Shown: in pieces, positions 23,663 through 33,653 of the stretch | How the letters are laid out: every line of letters starts with the position of its first letter | Position numbering within the stretch: position 1 is the stretch's first letter | DNA from: Lachnospiraceae bacterium | GTDB lineage: Bacteria; Bacillota; Clostridia; Lachnospirales; Lachnospiraceae | Length of the DNA: 64,000 bases | NCBI GenBank assembly: GCA_022790855.1 | Contig: JAAVYA010000051.1 | Location: 1 to 64,000 of the forward strand | Direction of reading: 5' to 3' | Made by a program: the position numbers and the translations under genes | Notes under the pieces: model-generated | Told to the model about the DNA's origin: nothing | Databases searched by the model: none | Seen by the model: only the letters and a program-made list of their open reading frames with translations

Positions 23663-25318
23663 CTAAATCTTAAAACAGCTTCCCCCAATAAACTCCCGCA
23701 AAATAGAATTCCTCTCCACGGCCTCCGACGGCACCGGAAGAAAATAGTCTAAAAACTTCAAAATACGCTTGGCCTCCAGATATTCCGGGCAATCATGGTC
23801 AATGCAGAACAACAACGGCTCCGCATAGGGCTTGAGCACAGCGATTTCATAAATGAGGGCGGAGTTAAACATAATATCCGCCTCCTCCTGGAAGGGAAAA
23901 ATATGACGTTCCTCTCCCCGTCGCACAGAGTCCCACCGGGCCAGCGTCTCCCTTGCCGTGGTATTTCTGGCCATGGCGTCCCGCACCAGTCTCCGGATCA
24001 GCCTGCCGTCCGTAGTGGGAAGATTGTTGTGTTCATCAATATTCAACTGTGTCAGGGCGCTGATATAGATTTTCAATTTACTGGATTTGGGCAGAGAATA
24101 AGATAACTTATCATTCAAGCCATGAATCCCCTCCAGCACCAGGATATCATTAGGTCCCAGCCGCTTTGTATTTCCTCGGTATTCCCGTTTTCCGGTCTTA
24201 AAGTTATAGGTAGGCATAGCCACTTCTTTTCCATTCAGCAAAGCAGTCATATCCCTATTAAAAAGCTCTATATCCAAAGCCTCCAGACACTCATAATCAT
24301 AATCTCCATTTTCATCCTTGGGAGTGTCCACCCGGTTCACATAATAGTCATCCAACGCGATGGGATGGGGATGCATTCCCTGAGCCATCAACTGAATGGA
24401 GAGCCGATGAGAAAACGTGGTCTTTCCGGAAGAAGAAGGGCCGGCAATCATGACAAATTTCTTTGTCTTCTGAGAGGCGATATCTTCGGCAATCTTACCA
24501 ATCCGCCGTTCCATCAAAGCTTCCTGCACCAGAATTACATCCTGGATGCGTCCCGCCGCCACCGCATCGTTTAAGGCCCCCACCGTATCAATGCCCATCA
24601 TCTCTCCCCACTGGGTAGATTCTTTTAATACATGAAATAACTTGTGGGGAGGCCGAAATTCACTGGCTTTCTTCGTCTCCTGGTTCGGAAAAATCAGGGC
24701 AAAGCCCTGGTCATAGGGCTGCAGGTCAAAATAACCCAGATACCCCGTATCCGGCACCATGTATCCATAAAAATAGTCCACATAATTCCCAATGCTGTAA
24801 ATATTCATCCGGGAACTCCTGCGGTAGCGGAATAACTTTTCTTTATCCTTCATTCCCAACTGGGAAAAAAGTTTCACCGCATCCTCGGTATGTATACTTT
24901 TTTTCAAAATCGGATGCTTTTCTTCCACCAGTTTCATCATTTCCGCCTTTAAAGCAGCCAGATATTCTTCCGTCGCCTGCAGCTCGCCCCGCAGCTCGCA
25001 ATAATACGCCTGGCTGACGGAATGCATGACTTTTACCCTGGATTCCTTCCCCGCTGCTTTGGCCAGATTATACACTCCCCGCTGCATCAGCAAGGTAACG
25101 CTTCTGCGGTAAGCTTTCTTCCCGGCATTATCCCTGGTAGTCACAAAAATGAGCGTTCCATCCCCAGGAACCCTTTTCAAAAGCTCATGCAGCTTATTGT
25201 TATATAACGCCAGCACAATATCATCCTCAAATTCCGGCTGATATTGCTGTGCAATCTCCAAAAAAGTCGTCCCTTCGGGAAATTCCCGTTCTTCTCCCTG
25301 AATCATCAGTCTGTACAT
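23663..25318 (-). CDS. nucleoside (uridine) kinase-like protein with TGS-like N-terminus
   Basis: 551 aa. N-terminal TGS/threonyl-tRNA-synthetase-like segments (residues about 1-190, including FRYRRSSRMNIYSIGNYVDYFYG further on) are joined to a PRK/uridine-kinase domain (about 280-480) with P-loop GPSSSGKTT, DDYYVNR and VLEGIHGLND. Such fusions are widespread in clostridia and annotated as nucleoside kinases; the substrate is inferred. Ribosome-binding site weak. It is probably co-transcribed with the Nif3-like gene 27 bp upstream. Confidence 0.85.
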   Translation of the reverse strand: MYRLMIQGEEREFPEGTTFLEIAQQYQPEFEDDIVLALYNNKLHELLKRVPGDGTLIFVTTRDNAGKKAYRRSVTLLMQRGVYNLAKAAGKESRVKVMHSVSQAYYCELRGELQATEEYLAALKAEMMKLVEEKHPILKKSIHTEDAVKLFSQLGMKDKEKLFRYRRSSRMNIYSIGNYVDYFYGYMVPDTGYLGYFDLQPYDQGFALIFPNQETKKASEFRPPHKLFHVLKESTQWGEMMGIDTVGALNDAVAAGRIQDVILVQEALMERRIGKIAEDIASQKTKKFVMIAGPSSSGKTTFSHRLSIQLMAQGMHPHPIALDDYYVNRVDTPKDENGDYDYECLEALDIELFNRDMTALLNGKEVAMPTYNFKTGKREYRGNTKRLGPNDILVLEGIHGLNDKLSYSLPKSSKLKIYISALTQLNIDEHNNLPTTDGRLIRRLVRDAMARNTTARETLARWDSVRRGEERHIFPFQEEADIMFNSALIYEIAVLKPYAEPLLFCIDHDCPEYLEAKRILKFLDYFLPVPSEAVERNSILREFIGGSCFKI

Positions 25319-25344
25319 AGTCTCTATCCCTGCCTTCCCGCAGC

Positions 25345-26148
25345 TTATACATACAAAAACGGCTGCTTCACTTTTTGGGCGATCACTTCCACCCCTGTCA
25401 GCCTGCTTTCCAGATATTCCTTCATATATGGTATAAACATTTTTTCCAGTCCATAATGACCGGCGTCAATCACCGCCATTCCCTGTGCTGCCGCGTCAAT
25501 TCCCTCATGATGGTCAATATCTCCGGTGATCAGAACCTGGGCCCCCGCCTTTTTTGCGTCTTCTATCACGCTTTTCCCGGACCCCGGGCAGACGGCGGCT
25601 TTGGACACCGGAAAAGACTCCCAATCCTCGGCAAAGGAAACAGGTGCAAATACTTTTACCGTGTCAACCTCAAAAACCTGTTTTACCAGATCAATGCATC
25701 CTTTCAAGGACAATGCTTCGGAAAGCGCACCAGCCTTTCCAATGCCAACAACCCCAAAATCGCCCGTTGCCGTAACCTGAAGCACCTCTTCCTCTTCCAA
25801 TCCCAGCTTCTGTGATGCCAGATCTGCCATAACTGCAATATCAAAGTTTGTATGCATGGCATAATAAGCTATATCATTTTTTATTAATTCTATGATTCTT
25901 CTACCGATAAAATCCTCACTGCTGACTTTTTTCAACCCCTTAAAAATCAAAGGATGGTGAGTCAGAAGCATATCCGCTCCCAAGTTCACGGCCTCCTCAA
26001 CTGTCTCATCCGTGGCGTCCAGGGCCACATAAATGCGGCGGACTTCTTTTTGATAGCTGCCCGCCAGCAAGCCTGTATTGTCCCAGCCACAGGCATATTC
26101 TTCCGGGGACTGCTGACAGAGCTTTTCTATAATCTCTCTACAAACCAT
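25345..26148 (-). CDS. Nif3-like dinuclear metal centre protein
   Basis: About 267 aa. NTGLLAG, LLTHHPLIFKGLKK and the C-terminal DIDHHEGIDAA/DAGHYGLEK carry the metal-binding His/Asp/Glu residues of the Nif3/YqfO family (GTP cyclohydrolase I type 2-like, toroidal hexamer). The cellular role is unsettled. The ATG at 26148 follows GAGGA by 5 nt; an alternative ATG four codons upstream has a worse site. It overlaps the end of trmK, as it often does in Bacillota. Confidence 0.92.
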   Translation of the reverse strand: MVCREIIEKLCQQSPEEYACGWDNTGLLAGSYQKEVRRIYVALDATDETVEEAVNLGADMLLTHHPLIFKGLKKVSSEDFIGRRIIELIKNDIAYYAMHTNFDIAVMADLASQKLGLEEEEVLQVTATGDFGVVGIGKAGALSEALSLKGCIDLVKQVFEVDTVKVFAPVSFAEDWESFPVSKAAVCPGSGKSVIEDAKKAGAQVLITGDIDHHEGIDAAAQGMAVIDAGHYGLEKMFIPYMKEYLESRLTGVEVIAQKVKQPFLYV

Positions 26149-26863
26149 ATCCGTCCTCATATCCGCCCAGCGCCTGGCGTATCTCCTCTAATTCCTGATA
26201 CACCTGCCTGGTGCGCTCTTCTTTCTTCTGTTCTTTGGCTGCAACAAGCAGCCGTTTTATAATCTCTTCCTGTTTTTGCTGCTGGCAGTGCAAATATTCT
26301 TTCAATACCGGATGCTTTTTTCTTAATAAAAGCGGCCCGTATTTCAACTCTATGGAAGAGAACCCATTCTCTTTCGTCCCATATCCCAGCCCGGTTATCT
26401 TCATCATAGGGTAGAATTTCCCGTCCTCCTGTACCATCTCCTCTTCCAGCAGGCGAAAGCCCCGACCAGCCAGATAGTTCCGAAACTCCATAATCTCGGA
26501 CTGGGGCTGAAGGACCAACGTCGTATCTTCCTCGATCACAGACGCTCCCCTGGATAAAATCCTTGTCATAAGAGCGCCTCCCATTCCTGCTATTACGATA
26601 CTCTGGGCCTCTCCTTTTTCCAGCGCCGAAAGTCCGTCCGAACGCCTGGTTTCTATGTAGGGTGAAAGCCCCCGCTCCTTAATATGCATTTTTGCACGTT
26701 CCAGGGGGCCTGCGCCCACATCCATGGCAATGGCCCGCCTAAAAGCCCCTTGCTCCACCAGGTAGATGGACAGATAGCCATGGTCGCATCCCACGTCCGC
26801 CAGACATCCTCCCTCCCCTGCCAGCCTGGCAAGAGCCAACAGCCGCTTGGATAGTTTTTTCAT
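26138..26863 (-). CDS. trmK: tRNA (adenine(22)-N1)-methyltransferase TrmK
   Basis: 241 aa. The SAM-binding motif I is LADVGCDHGYLSIYL, followed by AMDVGAGPLERA and VIAGMGGALM. TrmK methylates A22 in the D-loop of some tRNAs. It starts one base after the rpoD stop and overlaps the Nif3-like gene, the conserved rpoD-trmK-nif3 order of Bacillota. Confidence 0.93.
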   Translation of the reverse strand: MKKLSKRLLALARLAGEGGCLADVGCDHGYLSIYLVEQGAFRRAIAMDVGAGPLERAKMHIKERGLSPYIETRRSDGLSALEKGEAQSIVIAGMGGALMTRILSRGASVIEEDTTLVLQPQSEIMEFRNYLAGRGFRLLEEEMVQEDGKFYPMMKITGLGYGTKENGFSSIELKYGPLLLRKKHPVLKEYLHCQQQKQEEIIKRLLVAAKEQKKEERTRQVYQELEEIRQALGGYEDGYGL

Positions 26864-26864
26864 A

Positions 26865-27977
26865 CTATTCCAGATAATCCTTCAGTTTCCGGCTTCTGCT
26901 GGGATGACGCAGCTTGCGCAGGGCCTTCGCCTCAATCTGGCGGATTCGTTCTCTGGTCACATTGAACTCCTTGCCTACTTCCTCCAAAGTCCTAGCCCTG
27001 CCGTCATCCAGGCCAAACCGCAGTCTCAGCACCTTCTGTTCCCGTTCCGTAAGAGTCCCCAAAACCTCCACCAGTTGTTCTTTTAATAAGGTAAAAGCCG
27101 CCGCATCCGCCGGAATCGGCACATTATTATCCTGGATAAAATCTCCCAGATGGCTGTCTTCTTCTTCTCCGATGGGCGTTTCCAAAGAGACCGGCTCTTG
27201 AGATATTTTTAAAATCTCCCGGACACGGTCCACAGGCATGCTCATCTCCTCCGCAATCTCCTCCGGCGACGGTTCTCTGCCCAGCTCCTGCAAAAGCTGT
27301 CTGGAAACACGGATCAGCTTATTGATGGTCTCCACCATATGCACCGGAATTCGAATGGTTCGGGCCTGGTCCGCAATGGCCCTTGTGATCGCCTGGCGAA
27401 TCCACCAGGTGGCGTAGGTGCTGAACTTGTATCCCTTCCGGTAATCAAACTTCTCCACCGCCTTGATCAGACCGAGATTTCCCTCCTGGATCAAATCCAA
27501 AAACAACATTCCTCTGCCCACATAACGCTTGGCAATGCTGACTACCAGACGCAAATTCGCCTCAGCCAGACGTTTTTTGGCCTCCTGATCCCCCAATTCC
27601 ATACGTTTGGCCAGATCAATCTCCTCCTCCGCACTTAAAAGAGGCACCTTTCCAATCTCTTTTAAGTACATGCGCACCGGATCCTCAATGCTGACGCCGT
27701 CCGGCACAGAAAGATCGATCTTTTCTACTTCCACATCTTCTTCTTCACTTAGAAGGATATCCACATCGACGTCGTCATCGTCGTCATCGGAAATACGAAG
27801 CACATCAATATTGTGAGTCTCCAGGAAATCCAGAATTTTCTCGAACTGCTCTGCGTTCAGCTCCAACTCCCGAAAAAAATCGCTGATCTCCTGGTACTCC
27901 AATACATTCTTTTTCTTTTTGGCAATTGCCAGCAATTCCTGCAGCTTTTCGCTAAATTTTACAGCTTTTTCTTCCAT
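26865..27977 (-). CDS. rpoD: primary sigma factor RpoD (sigma-A)
   Basis: 370 aa. A short region 1.1 ends in a striking run of acidic residues ([21 protein letters not shown], near residues 60-80). It is followed by region 1.2 ([11 protein letters not shown]), region 2 ([43 protein letters not shown]), region 3 and region 4 ([29 protein letters not shown]). It directs RNA polymerase to the TTGACA-N17-TATAAT promoters seen throughout this window. dnaG lies 38 bp upstream, the classic macromolecular-synthesis operon. Confidence 0.98.
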   Translation of the reverse strand: MEEKAVKFSEKLQELLAIAKKKKNVLEYQEISDFFRELELNAEQFEKILDFLETHNIDVLRISDDDDDDVDVDILLSEEEDVEVEKIDLSVPDGVSIEDPVRMYLKEIGKVPLLSAEEEIDLAKRMELGDQEAKKRLAEANLRLVVSIAKRYVGRGMLFLDLIQEGNLGLIKAVEKFDYRKGYKFSTYATWWIRQAITRAIADQARTIRIPVHMVETINKLIRVSRQLLQELGREPSPEEIAEEMSMPVDRVREILKISQEPVSLETPIGEEEDSHLGDFIQDNNVPIPADAAAFTLLKEQLVEVLGTLTEREQKVLRLRFGLDDGRARTLEEVGKEFNVTRERIRQIEAKALRKLRHPSRSRKLKDYLE

Positions 27978-28015
27978 TCTGTTTCATCCTTCCATTTATT
28001 GTTTATATTTTGTCC

Positions 28016-29788
28016 CTAATTGATAGAAATATGCAATTTTTGTATTTCCTGAAGCTTTCTCTTATCTTCCAGCAGCCTTTCCGCACCGTCGTCACCCTCT
28101 TGTTTCAAATGGGTCGAACGATAGTTGATACTGTTTTGCTTCATACGGACAATCGTCTCTTTCAGTGCTTTTTCCCGCTCCTGCTTTGTCTCAATCTCCC
28201 CGATTCTGGTGTGGAACAGGGAGGCCACTTCTCTTTGCTGCTCCTCATCAGGAAACATACTGACAATTTTCGCCGGATTCACCGCCCCTTCTTCATACTG
28301 AGCAAACAGAAGCTTTGCCGTCTTCTCATAAGGCTCTCCCACAAAATCCTTCGGCTCGATAAAAGGACGGATCACCTCGAACAATCCCGGATCCTCAATC
28401 AGCCATGTTAAAAGGAGTTTTTGGGACTTGTCCATGCCGTTTTCCTTTTTTTTCTTTTCCTGGACACCGGATTTCAAGGCCGGACGGGGCGTCATGCCTT
28501 GGGCCGCCATACGCCCCACCAGCTTCCTTAAGTTCTCAAATCCCACTTGGTACTTTGACGCAACAGCTTCTATGTAATTGTTCCGTTCCAGTTCCTCCTC
28601 AAACTCCAAAAGCTTTTTTGCAATCTCATTGAAAAAGGACGTCTTGCCCTCCGGGTCGTGAAGGTCAAATTGCTGTTCTAAAACGGAAACTTCAAACAGA
28701 AAGCTGTTCTGGGCCTCATCTATCCGCTGTTGGTAAGCCTCTGTCCCCAAGGCTTTGATAAATTCATCCGGGTCCTTATAAGGCTTCATATCAATCACCC
28801 TGGCCGTAAGCCCCGCTTCCTTTAAAATCGGGATTGCCCTAAGGGCCGCACGGATCCCCGCCCCGTCGCTGTCAAAGGTGAGATAGACTTCCCTTACATA
28901 ACGTTTCAGCAGATTGGCATGCCCCGGCGTAAAGGCAGTCCCCAGGGAAGCCACCGCGTTATCAAAGCCCGCCTGATGCAGCGCAATTACATCCATATAT
29001 CCTTCACATAAAAGTATCTGGGGCTTTCTGGAGCTCTTCGCCAGATGCAGGCCATACAAATTCCTGCTCTTATCGAATACCCTTGTCTCAGGAGAGTTCA
29101 AATACTTCGGCTCTCCCTCTCCCATGACCCTTCCCCCGAAGCCTATGACCCGGTGGTTCACATCCATAATGGGAAATATCACACGGTTCCAGAACTTATC
29201 ATAGCCGCCCCGCCTCTCGTCCAAGGTCACAAGGCCCGCTTCCTTTAAAATCTCATCTCCATAGCCCTGCTGCCGCAAATACCGGTAGAGATCATCGCTG
29301 TATTTATTGGCGTACCCCAATCCAAACTTCTGCATAGTCTCCCGGCTTAGCTGCCGCCCTTTTAAATAATCCATGGCCCGCTTCCCCTGCTCCATCCGAA
29401 GCTGGGCGTAAAAATATCTGGCGGCCGCCTTATTGATCTCTAAGATCCTGGTGCGCCAATCCGCTTCCGCCCGGGCCTGGCCGCTCATCTCCTGCTTGGG
29501 AAGCGTTATTCCAATCCGTCCGGCCAAAGCCTCCAGGGCTTCCAAAAAGCTGTAATTCTCATATTCCATTAAAAATGTAACAACATTTCCCCCAGCCCCG
29601 CAGCCAAAACAATGATACAACTGCTTACTGCCTGACACGGCAAAGGAAGGCGTTTTCTCATTATGAAACGGGCACAGCCCCAAATAACTGCTTCCCCGTT
29701 TGGTAAGCTTCACGTATTCCGAGATCACGTCCACAATATCATTCCCGGAACGAATCTCCTCTATCAATTCATCTGAATAAAATGGCAT
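28016..29788 (-). CDS. dnaG: DNA primase DnaG
   Basis: 590 aa. N-terminal CHC2 zinc finger (CPFHNEKTPSF and CFGCGAGG), TOPRIM domain with EGYMDVIAL and FDSDGAG, and a C-terminal DnaB-binding domain. It synthesises RNA primers at the replication fork. CGGAGG lies 7 nt ahead of the ATG. Forms dgt-dnaG-rpoD with its neighbours. Confidence 0.98.
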   Translation of the reverse strand: MPFYSDELIEEIRSGNDIVDVISEYVKLTKRGSSYLGLCPFHNEKTPSFAVSGSKQLYHCFGCGAGGNVVTFLMEYENYSFLEALEALAGRIGITLPKQEMSGQARAEADWRTRILEINKAAARYFYAQLRMEQGKRAMDYLKGRQLSRETMQKFGLGYANKYSDDLYRYLRQQGYGDEILKEAGLVTLDERRGGYDKFWNRVIFPIMDVNHRVIGFGGRVMGEGEPKYLNSPETRVFDKSRNLYGLHLAKSSRKPQILLCEGYMDVIALHQAGFDNAVASLGTAFTPGHANLLKRYVREVYLTFDSDGAGIRAALRAIPILKEAGLTARVIDMKPYKDPDEFIKALGTEAYQQRIDEAQNSFLFEVSVLEQQFDLHDPEGKTSFFNEIAKKLLEFEEELERNNYIEAVASKYQVGFENLRKLVGRMAAQGMTPRPALKSGVQEKKKKENGMDKSQKLLLTWLIEDPGLFEVIRPFIEPKDFVGEPYEKTAKLLFAQYEEGAVNPAKIVSMFPDEEQQREVASLFHTRIGEIETKQEREKALKETIVRMKQNSINYRSTHLKQEGDDGAERLLEDKRKLQEIQKLHISIN

Positions 29789-29811
29789 TTTTTATCCTCC
29801 GAATAGTTATA

Positions 29812-30819
29812 TCAGTTGGCCTGCCACGCCTTAGGCATAAAAATTTCTTCGAATTTTGCAATCGCATACTGATCTGTCATTCCGGCTATATAATCGCAAA
29901 CCACCCGGTCTTTTGCCTCCCCCTCATCCATCATATGTAAAAACTGCTCCGGAAGCTTCTCGGTCTGTTCCATATAATATGCAAACAACCTGCCCAAAAG
30001 TTCCTTCGCCTTTAATTCTTCTCCCTTAGCCCTGGGATTCCGATATACATGGATAAACATAAACTTTCTTAGCTTTTGCATAGCGTCTTCCACTTCCGGC
30101 GACATATGGATATCCCCGGTCCCCTGACTGCTGATGATAATATCGTGAATCAGCGTATTCAGACGCTCTCTGGTGCTACATCCCAGCACTCTGCGGTACT
30201 CTAAGGGAATGTCTTCCTCTCCCAGCACTTTCGCCCGAATCGCATCGTCAATATCATGATTGATATAGGCAATCTTATCCGAAAGCCGCACAATTCTTCC
30301 CTCCGGCGTTGCCGGCATAGAAGCGGTCTGATGATTCAAAATACCGTCCCGCACTTCCCAGGTGAGATTCAGCCCCTCTCCCTGCTTCTCCAGCTTCTCT
30401 ACGACGCGGACACTCTGCACATGATGTTGGAACCCTCCCTGGCACAGACGGTTCAGCATATCCTCTCCTGCATGTCCGAATGGCGTATGCCCCAGATCAT
30501 GACCCAATGCAATGGCTTCCGTCAGATCTTCATTGAGCCTCAGGGCCTTTGCGATGGTACGGGCATTTTGGGATACTTCCAGCGTATGGGTCAGGCGCGT
30601 CCTGTAATGATCCCCCTTCGGCGTCAAAAATACCTGGGTCTTATGCTTCAAACGCCGGAACGCCTTACTGTGGAGAATGCGGTCCCGATCCCGCTGAAAC
30701 ACCGGCCGGATATCACAAGGTTCTTCTTCTCGCTCCCTTCCCCGGGAGTTCTGGCTCAAGGTAGCAAAGGGGCTTAAATTCGCAGCCTCTATGAACTCCA
30801 TAGTCTCCCGTATTGTCAT
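29812..30819 (-). CDS. dgt: deoxyguanosinetriphosphate triphosphohydrolase-like protein (Dgt)
   Basis: 335 aa. HD-domain phosphohydrolase: RRLKHKTQVF, HYRTRLTHTLEV (H...), GHDLGHTPFGHAGE (HD) and the later D in SDKIAYINHDIDDA. It hydrolyses dNTPs to deoxynucleosides and triphosphate. The 335-aa type common in Bacillota is often upstream of dnaG, as here. GAGGTGATTGT precedes the ATG. Confidence 0.94.
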   Translation of the reverse strand: MTIRETMEFIEAANLSPFATLSQNSRGREREEEPCDIRPVFQRDRDRILHSKAFRRLKHKTQVFLTPKGDHYRTRLTHTLEVSQNARTIAKALRLNEDLTEAIALGHDLGHTPFGHAGEDMLNRLCQGGFQHHVQSVRVVEKLEKQGEGLNLTWEVRDGILNHQTASMPATPEGRIVRLSDKIAYINHDIDDAIRAKVLGEEDIPLEYRRVLGCSTRERLNTLIHDIIISSQGTGDIHMSPEVEDAMQKLRKFMFIHVYRNPRAKGEELKAKELLGRLFAYYMEQTEKLPEQFLHMMDEGEAKDRVVCDYIAGMTDQYAIAKFEEIFMPKAWQAN

Positions 30820-30970
30820 ACAATCACCTCTATCAGTTGGAGAACGTTATAAATAATTTATCGCTCATTATATATATTCCGCGCCAAATTGAATTTTCCT
30901 TTATTTTTTTACAAAAAATCCTCTCAATATCATATTTCGGAAATGGCAATTTGTCGTCTGATGTCAGAAG

Positions 30971-32149
30971 TCAATATTTTCCGATCCTTCCTGCAATAGC
31001 CCGGGCAATTTGGTAAATAGGATTCTCCATCCTCCGTTTTACACGCCCCAGCATCTTTGGGACGTCGATATTCTGCGGACATTGTTTTTTGCATTTGCCG
31101 CACTGAATACAGTTAGACGCCCCGGAAGGATTGGTCCGCAGGGCGTTACACATAAAATACGCCTTCATACCGGAAATAAAGCTGTCCGTATAGCTTGTAT
31201 TATATGCCTGGAAGCATACGGGTATGTCTACTCCCTTAGGGCAGGGCATACAATAGCCGCATCCGGTACAAGGAACTTTTACATATTTATTGATCTCCTC
31301 CTTGACCCGCTCGATCACCCGCTGTTCTTCCTTCCCCATGGAATTAGGCGTCGTCTCTGAGGCAATCCGAACATTTTCCTCCACTTGCTCTTTCTGATTC
31401 ATGCCGGACAGCACAACGGTTACTTCCGGCTGATTCCACAGCCAGCGCAGCCCCCACTCCGCCGGAGAACGCCGGGGGCTTGTCCGGGCAAGCAGACGTT
31501 TTGCCGTAACAGGCAGTCCTTGTACCAGCCGGCCTCCCCGCAGAGGCTCCATGATAATCACCGGAATTCCTTTCCCATTGGCATACAACAGCCCTCTTTT
31601 TCCTGCCTGGGAATGCTCGTCCATATAATTATACTGAATCTGGCAAAAATCCCAGTCATAAGCGTCCAGAATCTTGATAAAATTCTCCGTCCCGCCGTGA
31701 AAGGAAAAGCCAATATTTTGAATGGCGCCCGACGACTTCTTTTCTGCAATCCACTCCTCAATGCCAAATGTCCGAAGACGTTCCCAAGCCGCCACGTCAT
31801 TCAGCATATGCATCAAATAGTATTCCACATAATCGGTCTTCAGCCGTTTTAACTGCTCATTGAAATAACGCTCCATATCCTGGGGCGTTTTTATGTAATA
31901 GTGGGGAAGCTTCGTAGCAATATTGACCTTCTCCCGATATCCTTTGGCCAGAAAGGTTCCAAGACATTCCTCGCTGCCCGGATATGTATAAGCCGTATCA
32001 AAATAATTGACTCCCTTATCCAGGGCAAGCTTCATCTCCGCTTCTGCTTTTTTTTGATCGATTCCAGTACCCTTCTTGGTAAAACGTAAACATCCGTATC
32101 CTAATGCGGAAAGATACTGGTGATTTCTGGGATTTTCACGATATAGCAT
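30971..32149 (-). CDS. aldo/keto reductase with C-terminal 4Fe-4S domain
   Basis: About 392 aa. AKR barrel (residues about 1-270) with catalytic Asp and Tyr in FDTAYTYPGSE, Lys in IATKLP and His in YLMHMLND. A ferredoxin-like C-terminus carries CTGCGYCMPCPKGVDIP and CIQCGKCKKQCPQNIDVP. It is a cytoplasmic oxidoreductase of the YcsN/AKR-ferredoxin class, substrate unknown. The start at 32149 has AAGGAGA 6 nt ahead; the upstream frame runs into the tRNA terminator and is discarded. Confidence 0.87.
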   Translation of the reverse strand: MLYRENPRNHQYLSALGYGCLRFTKKGTGIDQKKAEAEMKLALDKGVNYFDTAYTYPGSEECLGTFLAKGYREKVNIATKLPHYYIKTPQDMERYFNEQLKRLKTDYVEYYLMHMLNDVAAWERLRTFGIEEWIAEKKSSGAIQNIGFSFHGGTENFIKILDAYDWDFCQIQYNYMDEHSQAGKRGLLYANGKGIPVIIMEPLRGGRLVQGLPVTAKRLLARTSPRRSPAEWGLRWLWNQPEVTVVLSGMNQKEQVEENVRIASETTPNSMGKEEQRVIERVKEEINKYVKVPCTGCGYCMPCPKGVDIPVCFQAYNTSYTDSFISGMKAYFMCNALRTNPSGASNCIQCGKCKKQCPQNIDVPKMLGRVKRRMENPIYQIARAIAGRIGKY

Positions 32150-32252
32150 GACGTCTCCTTTTTGGTGGCAAATGGTAACAGGGAAGCCGAAAGCTGAACT
32201 GTTACGGCAGATGATCATGGGCCGGGGAATATCCCAACAGCCAAAGGAAAAA

Positions 32253-32281
32253 AAGGGAAATACCAATATGGTATTTCCCTT
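32253..32281 (-). terminator. terminator after tRNA-Leu
   Basis: AAGGGAAATACCA (32253-32265) pairs perfectly with TGGTATTTCCCTT (32269-32281) around a 3-nt loop. On the minus strand TTTTTTTCC follows, directly after the tRNA. Confidence 0.85.
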
Positions 32282-32289
32282 CTATATAA

Positions 32290-32373
32290 TGCAGGAAAAG
32301 AGACTTGAACTCTCATGGTATTGCTACCACACGGACCTGAACCGTGCGCGTCTGCCAATTCCGCCATTCCTGC
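32290..32373 (-). tRNA. tRNA-Leu (anticodon CAG)
   Basis: On the minus strand the acceptor stem GCAGGAA pairs with TTCCTGC, followed by discriminator A. The anticodon arm is CACGG-TTCAGGT-CCGTG (anticodon CAG), and there is a long class II variable arm with GTGGTAGCAATACCA and a TTCAAGTC T-loop. About 84 nt; CCA is not encoded. A consensus promoter precedes it and a strong terminator follows. Confidence 0.95.
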
Positions 32374-32412
32374 ATGTATCTTGTAAGTCGCTTGTTCCTT
32401 ACAACAAAATTG

Positions 32413-32441
32413 ATTATATATGGTTTTGCAGAATTTGTCAA
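32413..32441 (-). promoter_or_regulatory. consensus promoter of tRNA-Leu
   Basis: On the minus strand TTGACA (32441-32436), 17 bp, TATAAT (32418-32413): both boxes perfect, about 40 bp before the tRNA. Confidence 0.85.
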
Positions 32442-32547
32442 CACCTTTTTCCAATTTTTTATATGAATCTCTTCCAAGAATACAGTAACATATTTGAAAA
32501 GCTTCCATATCTTACTATAGAATCATTGATCAGGAGAATAATCGTAT

Positions 32548-33096
32548 ATGGAAACCCATAATCCTTCAATCACCAATCCCTGCAGCTTTGCCGGCCTCAG
32601 GCCATTTATGGCGGATCTGCCTTACCCTCCAATCCAAGTAAGGGAGCAAAACCTATCCTACGCCAGCCTGCTTAGCATCGACTACTGCGGCTTCGTCTCC
32701 GAGCTGAGCGCCATCACCCAATACGTCAACAATGAAAACCGCCTGTCAGCCCAAAGCTGTCCCATCGCCAAAACACTTTTGGGCATTGCAATGGCAGAAA
32801 TGATGCATTTGCAGAAATTGGGAGAATTGATCGTCCTGCTGGGAGGCAATATCACATTCACCGCCCACTACCGCAACGGAGGCCAGAAAATGTGGTCCCC
32901 CCAGTGTTTGACCCTTCCAGAGCATGCGGCCCAGATGATCGCAGCAGATATTGAAGCAGAAAAAGCAGCCATCCGCCAATACGAAACTCATATCGGCATG
33001 ATCAAGGATGACTGCGTAAATGACGTGTTAAAACGGATCATTCAGGATGAAACATATCATATTATGTTGCTGCATTCGCTGCAGAGTCAGGTGTGA
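32548..33096 (+). CDS. ferritin-like domain protein
   Basis: 182 aa. Four helices carry metal-ligand patterns of the ferritin/rubrerythrin/Mn-catalase superfamily: SELSAITQY, MAEMMHLQKLGEL, DIEAEKAAIRQYETH and QDETYHIMLLH. Likely a di-iron or di-manganese protein that handles oxidants or stores metal; the precise family is uncertain. Long N-terminal extension rich in Pro. AGGAG precedes the ATG by about 10 nt. Confidence 0.8.
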   Translation: METHNPSITNPCSFAGLRPFMADLPYPPIQVREQNLSYASLLSIDYCGFVSELSAITQYVNNENRLSAQSCPIAKTLLGIAMAEMMHLQKLGELIVLLGGNITFTAHYRNGGQKMWSPQCLTLPEHAAQMIAADIEAEKAAIRQYETHIGMIKDDCVNDVLKRIIQDETYHIMLLHSLQSQV

Positions 33097-33129
33097 AGGT
33101 CTTTGGATGCGGACGGCAATCCAGAGCCT

Positions 33130-33651
33130 TTATTCCTCACGCAAAGACAGTTTGCTTCTCTTTGTTGACGTTACTTTTCGAGGCTGCCCGGCTACTTTTT
33201 CGTTGTCCCATGGGAGGATATCGCCTGGTTCCCGGAGATATTCCAAAAGCTGCCAGATGCCTTCTCCGGTGTAGGAACTAACGCGAAAGATGTCTTTACA
33301 GCCTGCCAGGCGCAGCCAGTTTTCCGCCCGAGCGGCATCTGCTTCACAGGCGTCTATCTGAGTCACAATGCCGATGACCGGCCGGCAGGAGACGGCTGTT
33401 ACACAAGGTGGAAAGAGGGAATAGGGTTCTGTGGCGTTAATAAGGAGAGCCACCACATCCGCTTCATAGGAATACAGAGCCAATGCCCTGCCCAGGGTTC
33501 CGTTCTCCGCATATTCTCCCGGCGTATCAATGATGACGTCAAAATGATTGATATATTGGGTCTTATGGTAGTGAATAGTATCCCCTTTTAAGGCCTGGCG
33601 CAGCGTTGTCTTCCCGCACTCGCTGCGCCCTACCAACATCATTTTTTTCAT
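33130..33651 (-). CDS. eutP: EutP/PduV family small GTPase-like protein
   Basis: 173 aa. P-loop GRSECGKTTL, DTPGEY in place of the usual DxxG, and VTQIDA as the base-recognition loop. EutP/PduV proteins accompany bacterial microcompartments (ethanolamine or propanediol) and may act in acetate metabolism or positioning of the compartment. Here it follows a eutS shell gene by 2 bp, but no other eut gene is near. Confidence 0.88.
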   Translation of the reverse strand: MKKMMLVGRSECGKTTLRQALKGDTIHYHKTQYINHFDVIIDTPGEYAENGTLGRALALYSYEADVVALLINATEPYSLFPPCVTAVSCRPVIGIVTQIDACEADAARAENWLRLAGCKDIFRVSSYTGEGIWQLLEYLREPGDILPWDNEKVAGQPRKVTSTKRSKLSLREE

Positions 33652-33653
33652 GG